A DNA stretch of 64,000 nt, taken from NCBI GenBank assembly GCA_029721515.1, contig CM056558.1, forward strand, positions 12,369,240 through 12,433,239, given 5' to 3'. Source of the DNA: Synanceia verrucosa (Eukaryota; Chordata; Actinopteri; Perciformes; Synanceiidae). A model generated the notes under the pieces. It was not told where the DNA came from. It saw only the letters and a program-made list of their open reading frames with translations, and searched no databases. Numbering within the stretch: the stretch's first letter is position 1; each line of letters starts with the position of its first letter. A program made the position numbers and the translations under genes. Shown in pieces: positions 47,501-60,100 of the stretch.

Positions 47501-50456
47501 AGTGGAGTCCATAATCACTTTAACAAACTTGTTAAAAGTGTCAGCTTGTCTATCAAGCATCTCCACAAAATGGGATTTCTGTTGTTCTAGTGACTAGGAA
47601 ATTAGCTTTTTGACAGCATCCATATTGATAATTTCAGACTCACTCTGGGTAGTTGGATGGTAGAAAGAACTGTCTCTTCCAGTCACCTCACGGTCACCTT
47701 TATCCTTCCTGCCTCCCCCATCCTTCGATATCCAGGGGTTAGCACACTAGCTCAGTGGTGGTAGTCTGAGCCAGGGCCTGATCCTGGCCTGGGCCTGGTG
47801 GATAGGCTAGGAGATGAGGCTCAGGTTGTAGGTCACAGCAGGAAAATCAGGCTAATAACTTCACAATTCCATTTCACAGTCACACTTTCACTATTTTTGT
47901 GTTGCAAAAACACTACACAACTACTGGTGAAACTTTGGTAGAGTAGATAATGAGGATTGCGCAGATTTCTGTCAGATTGTACAGCAGGTGAGATTTGGTG
48001 CATTGTGATATATGGTGATATTCTTAGATGTCATGTGTTCATGGCTGCTTGAATGATGAACTGGGAGTGAATTACTAACAATACTGGCTTATTATACCCC
48101 CAGAATGTTGAAATTGATGCCACATTGAAAAGGGGTGTCTTTATGTATTTTTTGGTATTGGCCCAATATGTAAGGCACACTGTACACAAGTGAGACCATT
48201 ATGTGGAAAACACAAAATGACGTGTGTCTATCACCCTAATACAATTGCCTCCCTATCCCAAAAATCACTGAAGTGAAACAAACACCATATGTATGAAATG
48301 TGAACACTGTGAACCTCACAATAACCCTAACTTATTGTGAGTAGAATATACTGTGTGGCACTGTGTCTGAGGGGTAAATTTGAAGGTTGTCCCTGAACAA
48401 ATAGGTTCTTAGTGCAGTAACACTTATACAATTCTATTGAGCAATCAGTTACTCTGTCAAACAGAGTTTCTCCATAAATAGATAGATAGATTCAGGTGGC
48501 TGAATTAATTTTTTATATTTAAATTGCTGAACATGGATTTTTTTTAAAAAAAAGAACAAATTCAGATAGGCCCATGTGGTTAAGTTTTGCGTGGCTGTTA
48601 AAATTTGAATACTTTGGTGATAGAACGATATGATTTTTTTCAGGGCCGATACTGATACGGATTATTCGTGGTCAAGCAGGCCGACAACTGATATTTGGAG
48701 CCAATATTCATTTGCAGTAAAAATTAAAATATTAGCATCAACATTTTGAATAATACAAATACTCAACTCATCATTCTAAATTTATTACAGCATATGGGAA
48801 GCTTGTAGTTGATTTTATGATGTAAATATATTTAATATGTGATTGCAGGGACCCTGTCATTCAAAAATAGACTGCTAAATTACCAACAATTAATGTTACT
48901 ATAGCTGAAAACAACAGTATAAGCAAGAGTAAGACTTCTTACTGTTATCACTATGCCCCTATCAATATTATCAGCAACCTTTTTTCAAGTGATTAAACCG
49001 TGAAAAAATAAATAGCCCACAGCATCTTCACTTTAATAATCAGTGTTTAACATAGGAACAGAGAACTGCCACTACCGTATTGGGCCTCACAGTAATGTTA
49101 GTTGAGTTGTGGAGTTTCTCATGTGCTTCCACACAAACACACACTATTCTCTACCATAACAAACATTCTCCCCATTGCTACATCCTGTTGAGTGTCTAGT
49201 GCAGGGTTATTCAACTAAAATTCAAAAAGGTCCAGTCCAAGAAAATGTATTGAAGCAGAGGTCCAGAACATCGTAGTGTCTAATTTGAGTTGGTGCGATG
49301 TATGTTGATATAGCCTAGTAAATTTGCATATAATCAAGTCAAGTCAAGTTTGTTTGTATAGCCCAATATCACAACTTATGAATTTGCCCCATTGGGCTTT
49401 ACAATCTGTACAGAATATGACACCCTCTGTCCTTTACAAATGACCCTCGCATCGACTAAGGAAAAACTCCCCCCAAAAAAACCTTTTAACAGGGAAAAAG
49501 AAACGGAAGAAACCTCAGGAAGAGCAACAGAGGAGGGATCCCTCTTCCAAGATGGACAGACGTGCAATAGATGCCATGTGTACAGAATAACAACAATGAA
49601 AACATATTAACACTACATATAAAATTGTATGGAAATGTCCAACTCAATATAACAACAGCTAATATACAGTGTGTATATATAGAATTGTATGAGATCAATA
49701 ACTGACTCTCAAATAAAATAAATTCAGTGTGATTCAAAGACATTTTGACAATATTTATTGTCATTTAACATTTAAATGTGTACACCCAACAACAAAAGAA
49801 ACAGTTCTTTTTAAAGTGAATTTTAGTTGTTGCCATTTGTCTCAGCAGCAATGTGAAAATTCTTGTTTGGACAAAAGTTTGCACATGACTGGCTGCAAGT
49901 GCCAAAAATGTAGTAAGTGCGTGTTGTGATGGAGTATTGCCATGGCCAGGTTAATGGAGGTGTGGTTGGCCCAGACAGCTAGAGCACTGGCGTGTGAAAA
50001 TGGGATTTTTTGTTTGTCCACCCAACCTGCATAAAATGGGAAAAAATCTTTTCTCGAAGTGCTTTTGTAATGATGCAGCGACTGACGCAAAGCCAACGTG
50101 AACGTGCTCTTAGAATGCTGAGTGCCGGCAAGAGTGCGTGAGATGTTGAAAGGGCAATGAACATTCATGAATCAACAATTAGTCATCTCAGAACCAGATT
50201 CCATGCCACAAACAGCACTTCAGATCATTCACACAGCGGCAGACAATGTGTGACGATCAACATTCAAGATCGCCATATCCGTCTTTGCCATCTCAGAGAG
50301 CGGACACTTCCCGCCACGATTACTGCCACTGAGACACCTGGATGTCACCAACCCTATATTATTGCACAAACAGCGTGCAGGCGGCTCAGAGAGTCTGACC
50401 TACGCGCATGCAGGCCATACTTTGGTCTACCGTTAAATCCAATACGCTGCCGGGCA

Positions 50457-50488
<32 letters not shown>

Positions 50489-51895
50489 AAGCTTATGACC
50501 CACACTTACTGGGAATTCACTCATTCAATGCAGCAGACTGTGACTGGTTCTTGTTCCCAATAATATTAAACCTTGCACACTGCTGTGAATAATAATGAAT
50601 GATAAGTTCTTCATGAAGGCCAAAAGCATGACAGAGGAATTGCTGCAACATTAATCCTGTCTTTACCTTTGGCAGATTGCGGCCATGGCTGTCAGGAGTA
50701 CCTAGTGAGGCTGCTCACTTATTTGCCTGGAAGCCCAATTTCCAAGGTTCCTTTAACACCGCAGTTACTGTATGAAGCTGGCAGGATGGCTGCCAGAATG
50801 GACAAAGTCCTACAAGAGGTATAATGGCAACATATGAAACTTCCTTATCATTTACTTTATTTTGTAATACCATCAAAATCTCTCTTAATGAACTGTTGTA
50901 ACAACAACGCCAACAACGCACGAGAATCAAATTTAGATAATGTATTGAAAAGAACTAGCCCTTTACTACTCATTGAGCATGAAGCCGAACCTCTGGAACA
51001 GCTAAGCTTTGAGAAGCAAAACCTGTTGCACTTATTTTCTTTTACCTGTCTTGTACTTTTTTTCTGCATTTCACTTATTTGTTTTGTCCAGATGGAGCAC
51101 CCTCATCTCGGTGTGCTGCAGAGAGAGAAGTTCATATGGAGTCTGTCAAGTGTTCCCCACCTGGAAGCATACGTCACTTTATTTGATGGAGAACCAATTG
51201 AGGAAGTTGTGAAGTCTGTCATTCATTGGTACAAGACCTATGTGGTCCCTAAGTACTCCAATTTCCGCAAGTGTGAGTATTATACTGTATTTACTTTTGA
51301 ACATGGAGTCAGGAGTTGATAAGTACATAAACTCAGTACATACCCTAAGTACAGAAGCTGAACAAGAGAAGATAGTTAACGTATCATTGAATACATGAGC
51401 GATAATGCATTTTGGTTCCATTCAACAATGTTTGATTTCTTCTTTTTCTAAGGCATTAACCATGGTGACTTCAATGACCTCAATGTGCTTGTACAGCCTG
51501 ATGAGAGTGGCGGCCACAGGATTTCTGGCATCCTTGACTTTGGGGACATGAACAGTGGCTACTACATCCATGAGCTAGCCATTGCTATCATGTACATGAT
51601 GTTGGAGCACCCAAAACCCATAGAGGTGGGTGGGCCCATCCTTGCAGGCTGGGAAAGTGTCCTTCCCCTCAATGAGACAGAGAAAGATTGCTTGTATGTG
51701 CTGGTGCTGTCCCGCCTCTGCCAATCTTTGGTTTTAGCTCGTCACTCTGTGATCTTGTATCCGGAAAATGCAGAATATGTGATGATTTCAGCAAAGAAGG
51801 GCATTCACATTCTCAAACAACTCTGGGAGCTCGGAAAGGAGAAGGTGGAGGAGGTGTGGTTTAAGAGTGCTGCTCAGTTCAATGATAGAAAGTGA
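44553..51895 (+). CDS. hykk: Hydroxylysine kinase, tandem copy 1
   Basis: Four coding exons: 44553-44856, 50676-50818, 51092-51272 and 51453-51895, phase-consistent, 356 aa starting MSVKHAKPNLNHSQVAEMVK. Aminoglycoside-phosphotransferase-fold kinase (APH family, formerly AGPHD1) that phosphorylates 5-hydroxy-L-lysine using GTP in lysine/collagen catabolism. The N-lobe shows EISSLPSYDDQNFYV and GGEYILKIMN (nucleotide-binding Lys). The catalytic loop is INHGDFNDLNVLV (H213, D215, N220), and the metal-binding motif is SGILDFGDM (D238). Family-typical MYMMLEHPKPIEVGGPILAG follows, ending VEEVWFKSAAQFNDRK. Length fits human HYKK (about 370 aa). Intron 1 (5.8 kb) is packed with mobile elements. AATAAA is at 52074-52079. 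An upstream in-frame ATG at 44523 lies before the acceptor and was not used. Confidence 0.93.
44884..45688. mobile_element. Long-TIR non-autonomous element in hykk copy 1 intron 1
   Basis: Left end ggggcctcatttctaagtga, right end its near-complement (cacttggaaatgaggcccc). Pairing continues inward: ggagtgttggag / ctccaacactcc, then gttttcaacaaatttcattc and its complement. A second inner pair is actgatatcacctaatagct and its imperfect complement. No transposase ORF. Confidence 0.75.
46450..46990. mobile_element. MITE with AAGCCTGGTTTATGCTTC ends
   Basis: Left aagcctggtttatgcttc and right gaagcataaaccaggctt are exact inverses. The subterminal G+C-rich blocks (gctacgccgtcgctgcggac / ctacaccgtcgccgcgaggc) also pair roughly. 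About 540 bp, no transposase. The ends resemble PIF/Harbinger- or hAT-type MITEs; the superfamily is not settled. Confidence 0.75.
46995..47760 (-). pseudogene. L1/Tx1-type LINE ORF1 fragment
   Basis: The minus-strand frame at 47414-47163 reads DSLTESFHEKWEDTEKIVWK and LNVDANAIVIDRAHRVGKLD, then RPRPVVVKL. This is the RNA-binding (RRM/transposase_22-like) part of L1 ORF1. The continuation after a frameshift gives ELVWRNRKELKTTTPGVCIN-EDFSEVVRQKRKELLPKLRE. Dead. Confidence 0.8.
47765..49330. other. hykk copy 1 intron 1, nothing firmly recognised
   Basis: A+T-rich sequence. Short recognisable scraps (for example gggttattcaactaaaattc near 49205, an hAT-MITE-like end) are too decayed to bound. 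Confidence 0.4.
49336..49590 (+). repeat. Family D dispersed repeat, longest copy
   Basis: caagtcaagtttgtttgtat, gcccaatatcacaacttatg and ttgccccattgggctttaca, then gacaccctctgtcctttaca, caaaaaaaccttttaacagg and atgccatgtgtacagaataa. Serves as the reference for the interrupted copy at 36464. Confidence 0.8.
50073..50498 (+). pseudogene. Second Tc1-like transposase N-terminus, disrupted
   Basis: MQRLTQSQRERALRMLSAGK, then SA, a stop, then DVERAMNIHESTISHLRTRF and SGRQCVTINIQDRHIRLCHL. This is the paired HTH DNA-binding domain of a Tc1-like transposase, of a different lineage from 22271-23067. The DDE domain is absent; one in-frame stop lies inside the first HTH. It lies 180 bp before hykk copy 1 exon 2. 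Confidence 0.85.
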
Positions 51896-52073
51896 GAAAT
51901 ATGCAAGGAGAGCCATTCCAATCGGCATGTCCCCAGCTTGAAGAAACAGACAGGAGCAAAGCAGAAGAATTTTTCCCACCAACAAGCTCCGCCATCAATT
52001 CAACATACTTAATCCTCTCAAAATTCTCCAACATGTGCAGACTAGCCCCTTTTGATACTGTTCCAAATACCTC

Positions 52074-52079
52074 AATAAA
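52074..52079 (+). terminator. Polyadenylation signal of hykk copy 1
   Basis: AATAAA 179 bases downstream of the TGA stop, in a suitable position for cleavage shortly after. Confidence 0.6.
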
Positions 52080-52099
52080 GAAAAGAACATCTCCTTAAA

Positions 52100-54244
52100 G
52101 AGTCTGTTATCTTGTTCTCAATGTATATGACTAGAGTATATACTGTATATATTTTTTGCTGTGTTGAAATTTAAGAAATATCAAAGAGTCACTAATTTTA
52201 TATTTCCTTTCCTTACATTTTTCTAAGTAACTTAAGGCATGTCCTGAGGGTGTGTACTCAGTCACTGTAATATTTTTCATCTTCACCTGCTTATCATTGG
52301 GCACAAAACCAGTCATTCCATATGGTATTTAACCTGCAACATAAAACTGTCAGCATAGGACTAGCATAGGACTAGTACTGCTTAACTCTCTGACTGCTTT
52401 TTAAAACGGGAAGTGTCTTGTGCCAGGGTTTTTGCCCACTTTGAGTCATATTTTAAGAACCACAAAATATTTTGTACCATGTCTCTGAAAATGCAGAGTA
52501 GCTCAAATGAAAGAAGAGACCCACTATTTCTTCATGAAAAAACTCTTTTGACCTTGTTCCATTCTTGTGTAGTCTGGAGGAGAGTAGAGGCAACTCCCAC
52601 CACCACTTTTTTGTCCAGAATCTGTTTGTTTTTCTCTCTTAATGCAATTGTTTTCACTTCTGCTTTGCCGGCGAAAGCTGTCAATGGCACTCAAAGAGTT
52701 AACTTAGGTCTGTGATAAGACGTGTAGGGTGGCGAACTGTTATGTTGCTTGGTGCCATTCTATGCTGTACATACAAACTAGATAGAAAGCCTTTGTTGTC
52801 ACTGATCACAAGTAGCAGCAGAAATTAGCCATCCACCCATCCATACACAATATGACACGGGGGGTAGACAGGACAGGAAGACAGAGAAGGAAAACTATGC
52901 TATAACATCCCTACAGGAAGTTTAGGAACCCATGTGGTTTGATGTAGTGCTGACATAGTACTGACATTCAGTAACAGCAACATTTATGTATATTCAGTAA
53001 CATACACTTCAGTTTCAATTTCAGATTAGATTTTGATTTCTCACTTTCTAAACTTGTTCTGCTTTCTGCCTCTGAGTCAAATAATAATGAAAAAAATAAC
53101 ACAAATAGTGCCCCTTGCCCTCTGCTCAAAAATATATCCTCTAAAATATGATAGTAAAAAGTCTTATATTTGTTGTCATATTTATTCTCCATCTTATGTT
53201 GTTCAGAAGTTGGTTATATAGTATGATTTGTTAATGAGATCTCAATATAAATGCAATCAGAGCTAAAAAAAAAAAAATAGCAAGGATGGAAGTTAACATA
53301 CTGAAAAGCATTTTGGCTTTTGAGGAATACTGGAAATGCTGAAGCCAATTAGTGCTTAATGTGTGAAATTTTAACTGCCTGTTGTAAAATGCCATTACTC
53401 ATGTCTGTGATGCCTGGCAATTTAAATTTACTAGCACTGAATATTAGTACAACATCACATTAGTACAACATCACATTACACTGTACATTCCATTACATTT
53501 TGGATTGTGCTTTTAAATTGTGAAAACTGTTCAATTTTCACTAACATGTGCATCCTGAGAGTTTGTATCACAACAAAATGCCACACTCACCCAACTCAAA
53601 ATGGCTTAAGAGATACAGCAAGACTCTAAACAAATACAGTATGTTGGGCTTTGTGTCAGGTGAACCCCAAAGCAGTAACAAAAGAGGCAGGAAGGTTTAA
53701 AGAGATTATTTAATGAACACAAGGAACCTAGGGTGCAGAGTGCATGGAGGCAAGGAGGCAGGTATGGAGGAGTGAGTCCTTGATGATGGCTGGAGAGCAG
53801 GAGCACAGACTGAGCATGATGACAAACACACTAGTGAAAACAGTGTTTTCACTAGTCAGTTAAGGGCTGAGCAGGAGGAACAAGATAAACATTAACTAGA
53901 AACTTGATAAGCAAGTTACAGAGATAAGATACTAAGATGTCCTCTACCATAACTTACAGAATAATGGCACAGGAGAGGCTGAGTTTTTATGGAAGGTCGA
54001 TTGATAGAGTGAAGTCCGGCAGCTCCTGACACACACCCAGCCTGGAAGAAACCAAGGGAGTAGGGGAAAACAACAAAAATATACCAACATAGGGAAACTC
54101 ACACCATACAGAAATGACTTAAGGCTACGAATGCACTGGGAAACACAATGAATTTTTGTAAGTTCATTGTGTGCTGACGACTATTCAGTTTACACTGTAG
54201 CTGTTTATTCTCCAGAATCAAGGCTCCTCCTTCCTATGGAGAGT

Positions 54245-54278
<34 letters not shown>

Positions 54279-54740
54279 CAACAATAAAATGCACTCTGTG
54301 TGTCAGGCATGGGCTGTAAGTACAAATAGCCCTAACCTAAAGACTGATTAAAGACTCGCAGGGACCCAGGATGTCTCTATTGAAGCAAGATGAAAAAAAG
54401 TTACAGTACAGTATTTATTTTTGACTGCTTCACTACTTAAACAATATGAATCCAACACTAACAACAAGAATAATGTAACACTCATAGGGAACACTTTATG
54501 CCTTGAGCACTTTGTGTTAATTAACAAGCATAAGATAAATAGCATTAAATAAAAGCAGAGAAGTTGGCATGTCAAAAATAACAGATCATCCATTGTCTCT
54601 ACAGGACAGGGAAATGTGTCAAGTCATCATAAACAGGTCATGTGAAGGGTCCTGCCAGACCTTCATCTGTCCCTTTAAAGTTTCCCTCTTCATTCTAAAT
54701 GAACTACATGTGATTGACACACTCCAAAGTGTTTCTGGTT
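52100..54740. other. Between hykk copies; no gene recognised
   Basis: Includes a stretch at 53640-54040 that looks like part of a dispersed retroelement (tgtgtcaggtgaaccccaaa ... cacacccagcctggaa), but its ends are unclear. A (A)n run lies at 54249-54278. Confidence 0.4.
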
Positions 54741-54789
54741 TTCACAGTGTGAAATTCTGCTGTGATTTTTGTCTTTACTATACATGCAG

Positions 54790-54930
54790 AAAATGCTACA
54801 GCTGCTGAACAAAGGCTCACCCTGCAGCAAGCAACGGAAATGTAAATGCAACTTTATGGCGTGACCATAACTGAGATCTCAGGTACCAAGTACATGCTGA
54901 AGATCATTAACTCAGAAGACAGTAAGAATG
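54790..54930 (+). pseudogene. Broken first exon of a third hykk copy
   Basis: After the acceptor-like tacatgcag the frame reads ENATAAEQRLTLQQATEM, stop, MQLYGVTITEIS, then directly GTKYMLKIINSEDSK. Compared with hykk copy 2 exon 60505-60813 it has one premature stop and lacks 16 codons (the TLPSY...VVDKE segment, an in-frame deletion). It ends before the rest of the exon. The flanking tgtgatttttgtctttact is shared with copy 2, so the intron was duplicated too. No later hykk exons follow before copy 2. Confidence 0.88.
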
Positions 54931-55483
54931 CTGAAAACAGTGTTAATATACTTTGTATTTGCCTGAAATTAAACTCAATGGAGACCTCATGCCTAATTTT
55001 AACTTAACTACTGTATATTGTAACTAAAATGTATTTTAGAAGATTATTATGTGATTACCAATTTATGAAACAACACTGTTTTTTATGTCCTGCAAAATCA
55101 CGACCATCTGGGTAAAGTACCATGTTTTTATGGTTTTATTTAGAAGGTGACCCACAAGCTGGGAAACGCGTGCGAGTTGGTTAAAGACAGGCTTTGATCT
55201 AGAATGTTAGCATAGGTCATACAGAGAACAAGAACAGGGCCCCAGATACAAGGCCCCCTATCGATTGGGAATTTGTCAATTACATTATTCCCCTTAATGT
55301 ATATCTTAAGACCATTTAGAAAGTTTACATTTACCAGATCATGTTTTTTTGTGGCTCAGAGCAGTGAGTCACAGCTTTATCTCAACGTATAACTGTTCCA
55401 GCCTTACAAGCAGATGAGAAGTCTGTTTACATTCTCTGTGGTCCAAGGGTAAAGTGGGGGAGCAGCACCTAGTTCTCACAAGT

Positions 55484-55605
55484 CAAGTCAAGTCAATTTT
55501 ATTTGTATAGCCCAATATCACAAATCACCAATTTGCTTCAGAGGGCTTTACACTGTGTACAGGATATGACACCCTCTGTCCTTCCAAACGACCCTCACAA
55601 CATGT
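55484..55605 (+). repeat. Family D dispersed repeat fragment
   Basis: caagtcaattttatttgtat, gcccaatatcacaaatcacc, gctttacactgtgtacagga and tgacaccctctgtccttcca, followed by family-like acgaccctcac. Confidence 0.75.
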
Positions 55606-57112
55606 ACACATCCGCATGAATGGATGGAAAGAACACACACACATTCTAAGATAATGTAAAGTCCTGACAGCACATTTATGATACAAGGTCCAATAATATC
55701 AGGGATAAGGTGACATAAATTTATTGCGAAAAATAATCCAGCAGTTTGATAAATCACTTTTGCTTTGATTTAATTTGGTCAAAAGAACCACAAGTCTCTC
55801 AGAGTCGCTCTCACGACTAATCAAGTGATGTCACTCTCTGGCCCATCAGTGGCCTGCAGTCTGTTGACATCACATTTTTGGTTCGACTCAGCTCACTTGG
55901 GACCCAAACTGCAAAGGTATTAAAATTACCTGGTACCAGGTACTATCACCTAATGGAAAACCTGAAAACCCAAGTAGAGTTGAGTACAGCCGAGTCAGTG
56001 CTAGTGGCCCAATAGTGTTGTTAAGCAGGGAAAATAACAGATTTGGCATATGCTACTGCTGTATGCCAACACAGATTAAATGATGCTCCAAAAGTTTTTA
56101 GAGCTCAGGGTCTCTGTGGCGATGCACTATGACTACATTTCTGTACTTTATATCACTTGTATTTCTGTTCCTCATTTCTCATTGAATTTAAACCATGATA
56201 ATCCCTCAGACATCAGAGTCTCTGGACTCATTACTGTCATTGCTATTTCAGTTTGTCATCAAAATACAATAAGTAATTTGCACAGCAAATGTTCACTGTT
56301 TTGATTTTATCTATATTTTTATACCTTAAATACATTTAATTTATCTAGTTATTGTGCTTAATTTAATTTTATTTGCCATTAAACTGAATCTATTAATTTT
56401 CTTTATAAATGTACACACTGTAAATATTTATTATTATTAATATTATCACTTATTGTTATTCATATTCTTATAATTTATTGCTGTTGTATCTTTTTTGTTA
56501 TTGTAACATCTTTAAGCTGTGGCAGGTGACTTTCCACCATTGTGGGTGAATAATAATAAAAAAAATTCCAGCTGTAGCTCATGTTTCAAGACTTTGTAAG
56601 TCAAGCATATTTCAACTTGTTGGCAGCTTATTGTCTTGTCACTGTCTGAGAGATGCATCATTCCTCCACCACTCTTCCAAACTACATTCACATTCATTAA
56701 TAAAATAAATAGTCTCATAATAATTTCATAATGCATTACTTTGTTTGATAATGTGCTTTTTGAAATGAAATTGTGGTGTAATACTGCCCTCATGTGGTTC
56801 TCATAAGCTCCCGCTTCCAGTGTAAAACTGATAAAAATAATTTATTCCAAAATGGACCCTTCAGGCATGTACTATACTTGTTGTAAGTAGCTTTAAATTT
56901 AAAAACTGTCACTCATTTAAAAAAGTGCACCAGTTGAACCACAGATTACTGGCACCCTGCTGATTGATGATTGATTGATGTGTCATGTTATAGACACATA
57001 TTAGTTTTTGGGCTCCTCCTCAAACCAGATACATCAATCCAGAATAGTTGGTTTTGCACACACACATCTCTCGACTATTCCTCACCTCCTCTCTTTTCTC
57101 TGCTGAAAGAAA

Positions 57113-60100
57113 ATGGGTAAGTGCACATATTAAGATATATTTTTCATGTTAACTAAAATATTTTTTCAGATCTTTTTCTACATAAATCTCAACTTCAGCA
57201 CTGCTCAAAGCTCGCAAACAATCATTCTGTGGATTTTATTTTTTCATTTCTGTAGATTACATGCCAGTATTTGATCTCTCTGTAATTTTTTTTATGAAAA
57301 AATACAAAACATAGTTATTCTCCATAGAACTGATTTTGTGGCTGTTTTATTTTCAGTCTTGGATATATCAAAAATTTGCCAAAATATTGACTTTGATGCA
57401 TTATTAGTTTTTGTGTAGCATCAGATTTAAAATGTACTATCCTCTTGTGCCCTTAAGGACAAAAATGTCCACTTCCAAAAACTGCCATAAAAACTTAACA
57501 GATAAATCTCTTACACAACTTCAGCACTGCTCAAAACTACCAGAACTATGCTTAAGGACACTACTTATCCAGTCTCATCAGCTGCAGCAGCCACCGCCCT
57601 GCAATTTTGTTCAGCACTATAAACTCTGTCATAAATCCTGTGTATGTTGTTTTGGTTGATGCATTTGAACACACTTGCACTGTATTCTGACAGTATTTTT
57701 TGGACAAGGTTTTGTCTGTTAGACAAACCATCACACAGGCCCCTACCACTTCTGGATCTGCCCCAGATGTACAATGTGTGAGAGCTTTGAGCCAGTTGCT
57801 CTTGTGGACCTCAAAAGTGTTGAATTCTATCACCTGCCCTATGGACACTGTCCCTGACAAGATCATTAAGGAGACAATTTGACACCATAGGCCCCTGCCT
57901 CATCTTCTTTATAAACAGCTGTCTTAGTTTGGCTACTGTTTCTACAGCCCTCAAACATGCCATTGTCAGACCTTTGCTCAAAAAATCTAACCTCGTTCCC
58001 TCCCTTCTGTCCAACCAATATCTCAATATCTCTCAATATCTCAATATCTGCCCTTTCTGTCCAACCTGTTGGAGAAACTGTTTTTTCCCAGCTTCAGTCA
58101 TACCTTCATCTGCAAACCATCGCTGACAAATTCCAGTTTAGTTTCAGGTCCAGATATAGCACCGAATCTGCATTATTAAGGGTTCATAGTGACATCCTTA
58201 CAGCCCTGGACAATAAAAGCCCTGTGGTTCTGGTGTTATTAAACCTGTCTGCTGCATTTGACACTGTGGATCATGCCATCTTCTCTTCAGTCCTGACTCA
58301 ACCCACAGTATACCCACTGCCACACTGCTGTCCAGTCATCCACCTCTCGCTAATTCTAAATGAGCCGCTCGTTGTTTTCTAGTGAGCAAATGATCGCGTG
58401 TTTACAGTGATCACTTTAATAGCTCTGAGGCTGACAGGAGCTTTGCTTTTTCCACAAAGTTTATTGAAGAACATAATTTATTTAACTTGTGGGATAAAGA
58501 AAGTGTCCCTGGCACTTTTTTTTCTGTATTTTACTGTAAATATGAGTGACAATATTGATGAATATATGGACATATTGCTTCCCAAACACTAGAACAAAGC
58601 CTCTTCTGCTATCTTTGAAGATGGATTTCAGTCATTTCAGTGATCACTGTAAACATGCAATCATTTGCTCTCTAGAAAAAGATGAGTGGCTTATTTGACC
58701 TGGAATTAGTGAAAGGTGGCTGACTGGATCTCAGTCAATGTGCAAGCTTTTCATTGGAGCATTATTCAAACAGCCCTCCAGGTGACCTGCCATGTAGTGA
58801 AAGAACAAAAGAGAAAAGTTGTTATTGATGTTGTTGTTGGGGGAGGGGTGTCAAAAAAACGTTGCCGCCCTGCTGATTGGCCTAAAATCGTGTAGTGTGA
58901 ACAAGGCATAAGGCGCCTTGCATACAGCCATTATTGTCCCGAACTGACCTCGAAAAGGCTATTCATGCCATTATCAGCTTGAGGATAAGCTATTGCAATG
59001 CCCCTTATGCTGGACTTATCCACTCTCCTCTCCATAAACTCCAACTGGTGCAAAACGTGGCAGCACGCCTTCTGTCTGTTACCTCCAAACACTCCCACAT
59101 CACCCCAATCTTGCTGTTCATATTCAAGGCCATCAGTGGTCTAGCCCCAACCTATCTCACTGAACTGGTAATGGTTTTGGTTTACCAACCAGCCAGGAAT
59201 GTGCGCTCTTCTGAGCACACAGAATCAGATGTCTCATCCTGCTCATGCCCCCCTCTGTCCCTCCCTCCTCCCCAGTGTTGCCAAAAATATCCAGCACACT
59301 CCTCTGCAGAAATACAGTTAGTAGGAGAATCTGTAAGGAACAATGGCAGAGAAAACCCAACCAAAAATACCATATCCAGTGTTACTTCTGACCACCGCCC
59401 TGCTAAACAGGCAAAGAGAAGAAAGTCAGAGCCAGAAAAGGCTGTGAAGAAGAAGAGTAGCTTAGATTTGGGCCTTTAACACAATGCTAACTTTAGCCTC
59501 TCTGTGGATGTATGCTGGTCGTGGATGCCGCTTGTACTGAAGACAAGGATTCGACATTTCAACCATATTGCACACCCACAGTCTCCAGTGTCTGCATTAT
59601 AATTGTGATAAAATGATGTTGCTATATTGGCTTTGAATGGGACGTCTTACAGTGGTGATCTAGGATATCGGCTCTCCTCTTCCTGTTGAATCCTAACTGT
59701 CAGATGACAGTAGGATTCAACAGGAAGAGGCACTGACAGGAGGGAGTGGAGTTTAGAGGACGTGCCACTTTCAAATCTTGCTAGCTCTCTTGCTTGCTCT
59801 CTAACATGAAAGACTAGCTTGAAACATGAGGAAGGAAATCACAACATGAAACAAGGCGTGAGCGGATGACAATCACAGACAGGAGGGCAGAAAGCAAAGT
59901 GATCTGAAAGAACAGGGAGACAGCTTCAAAAGTAAATAAATTACTTCAAAATGGGTAACTTAATCAAACAGAACAGACGGAACATGACATTTGGTTACAA
60001 ATGTTAATTTTGACAATTTTCACATTCAAAACATGCAATAAACTATTGGAGTTGTATTAGTTACATTAGGTGATTGATAGAACATTGGAAGTATTCCAAT

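Noticed and set aside
47229..47597. Plus-strand ORF of 122 codons
   Set aside because: Opposite-strand shadow of the L1 ORF1 fragment, which has recognisable residues on the minus strand.
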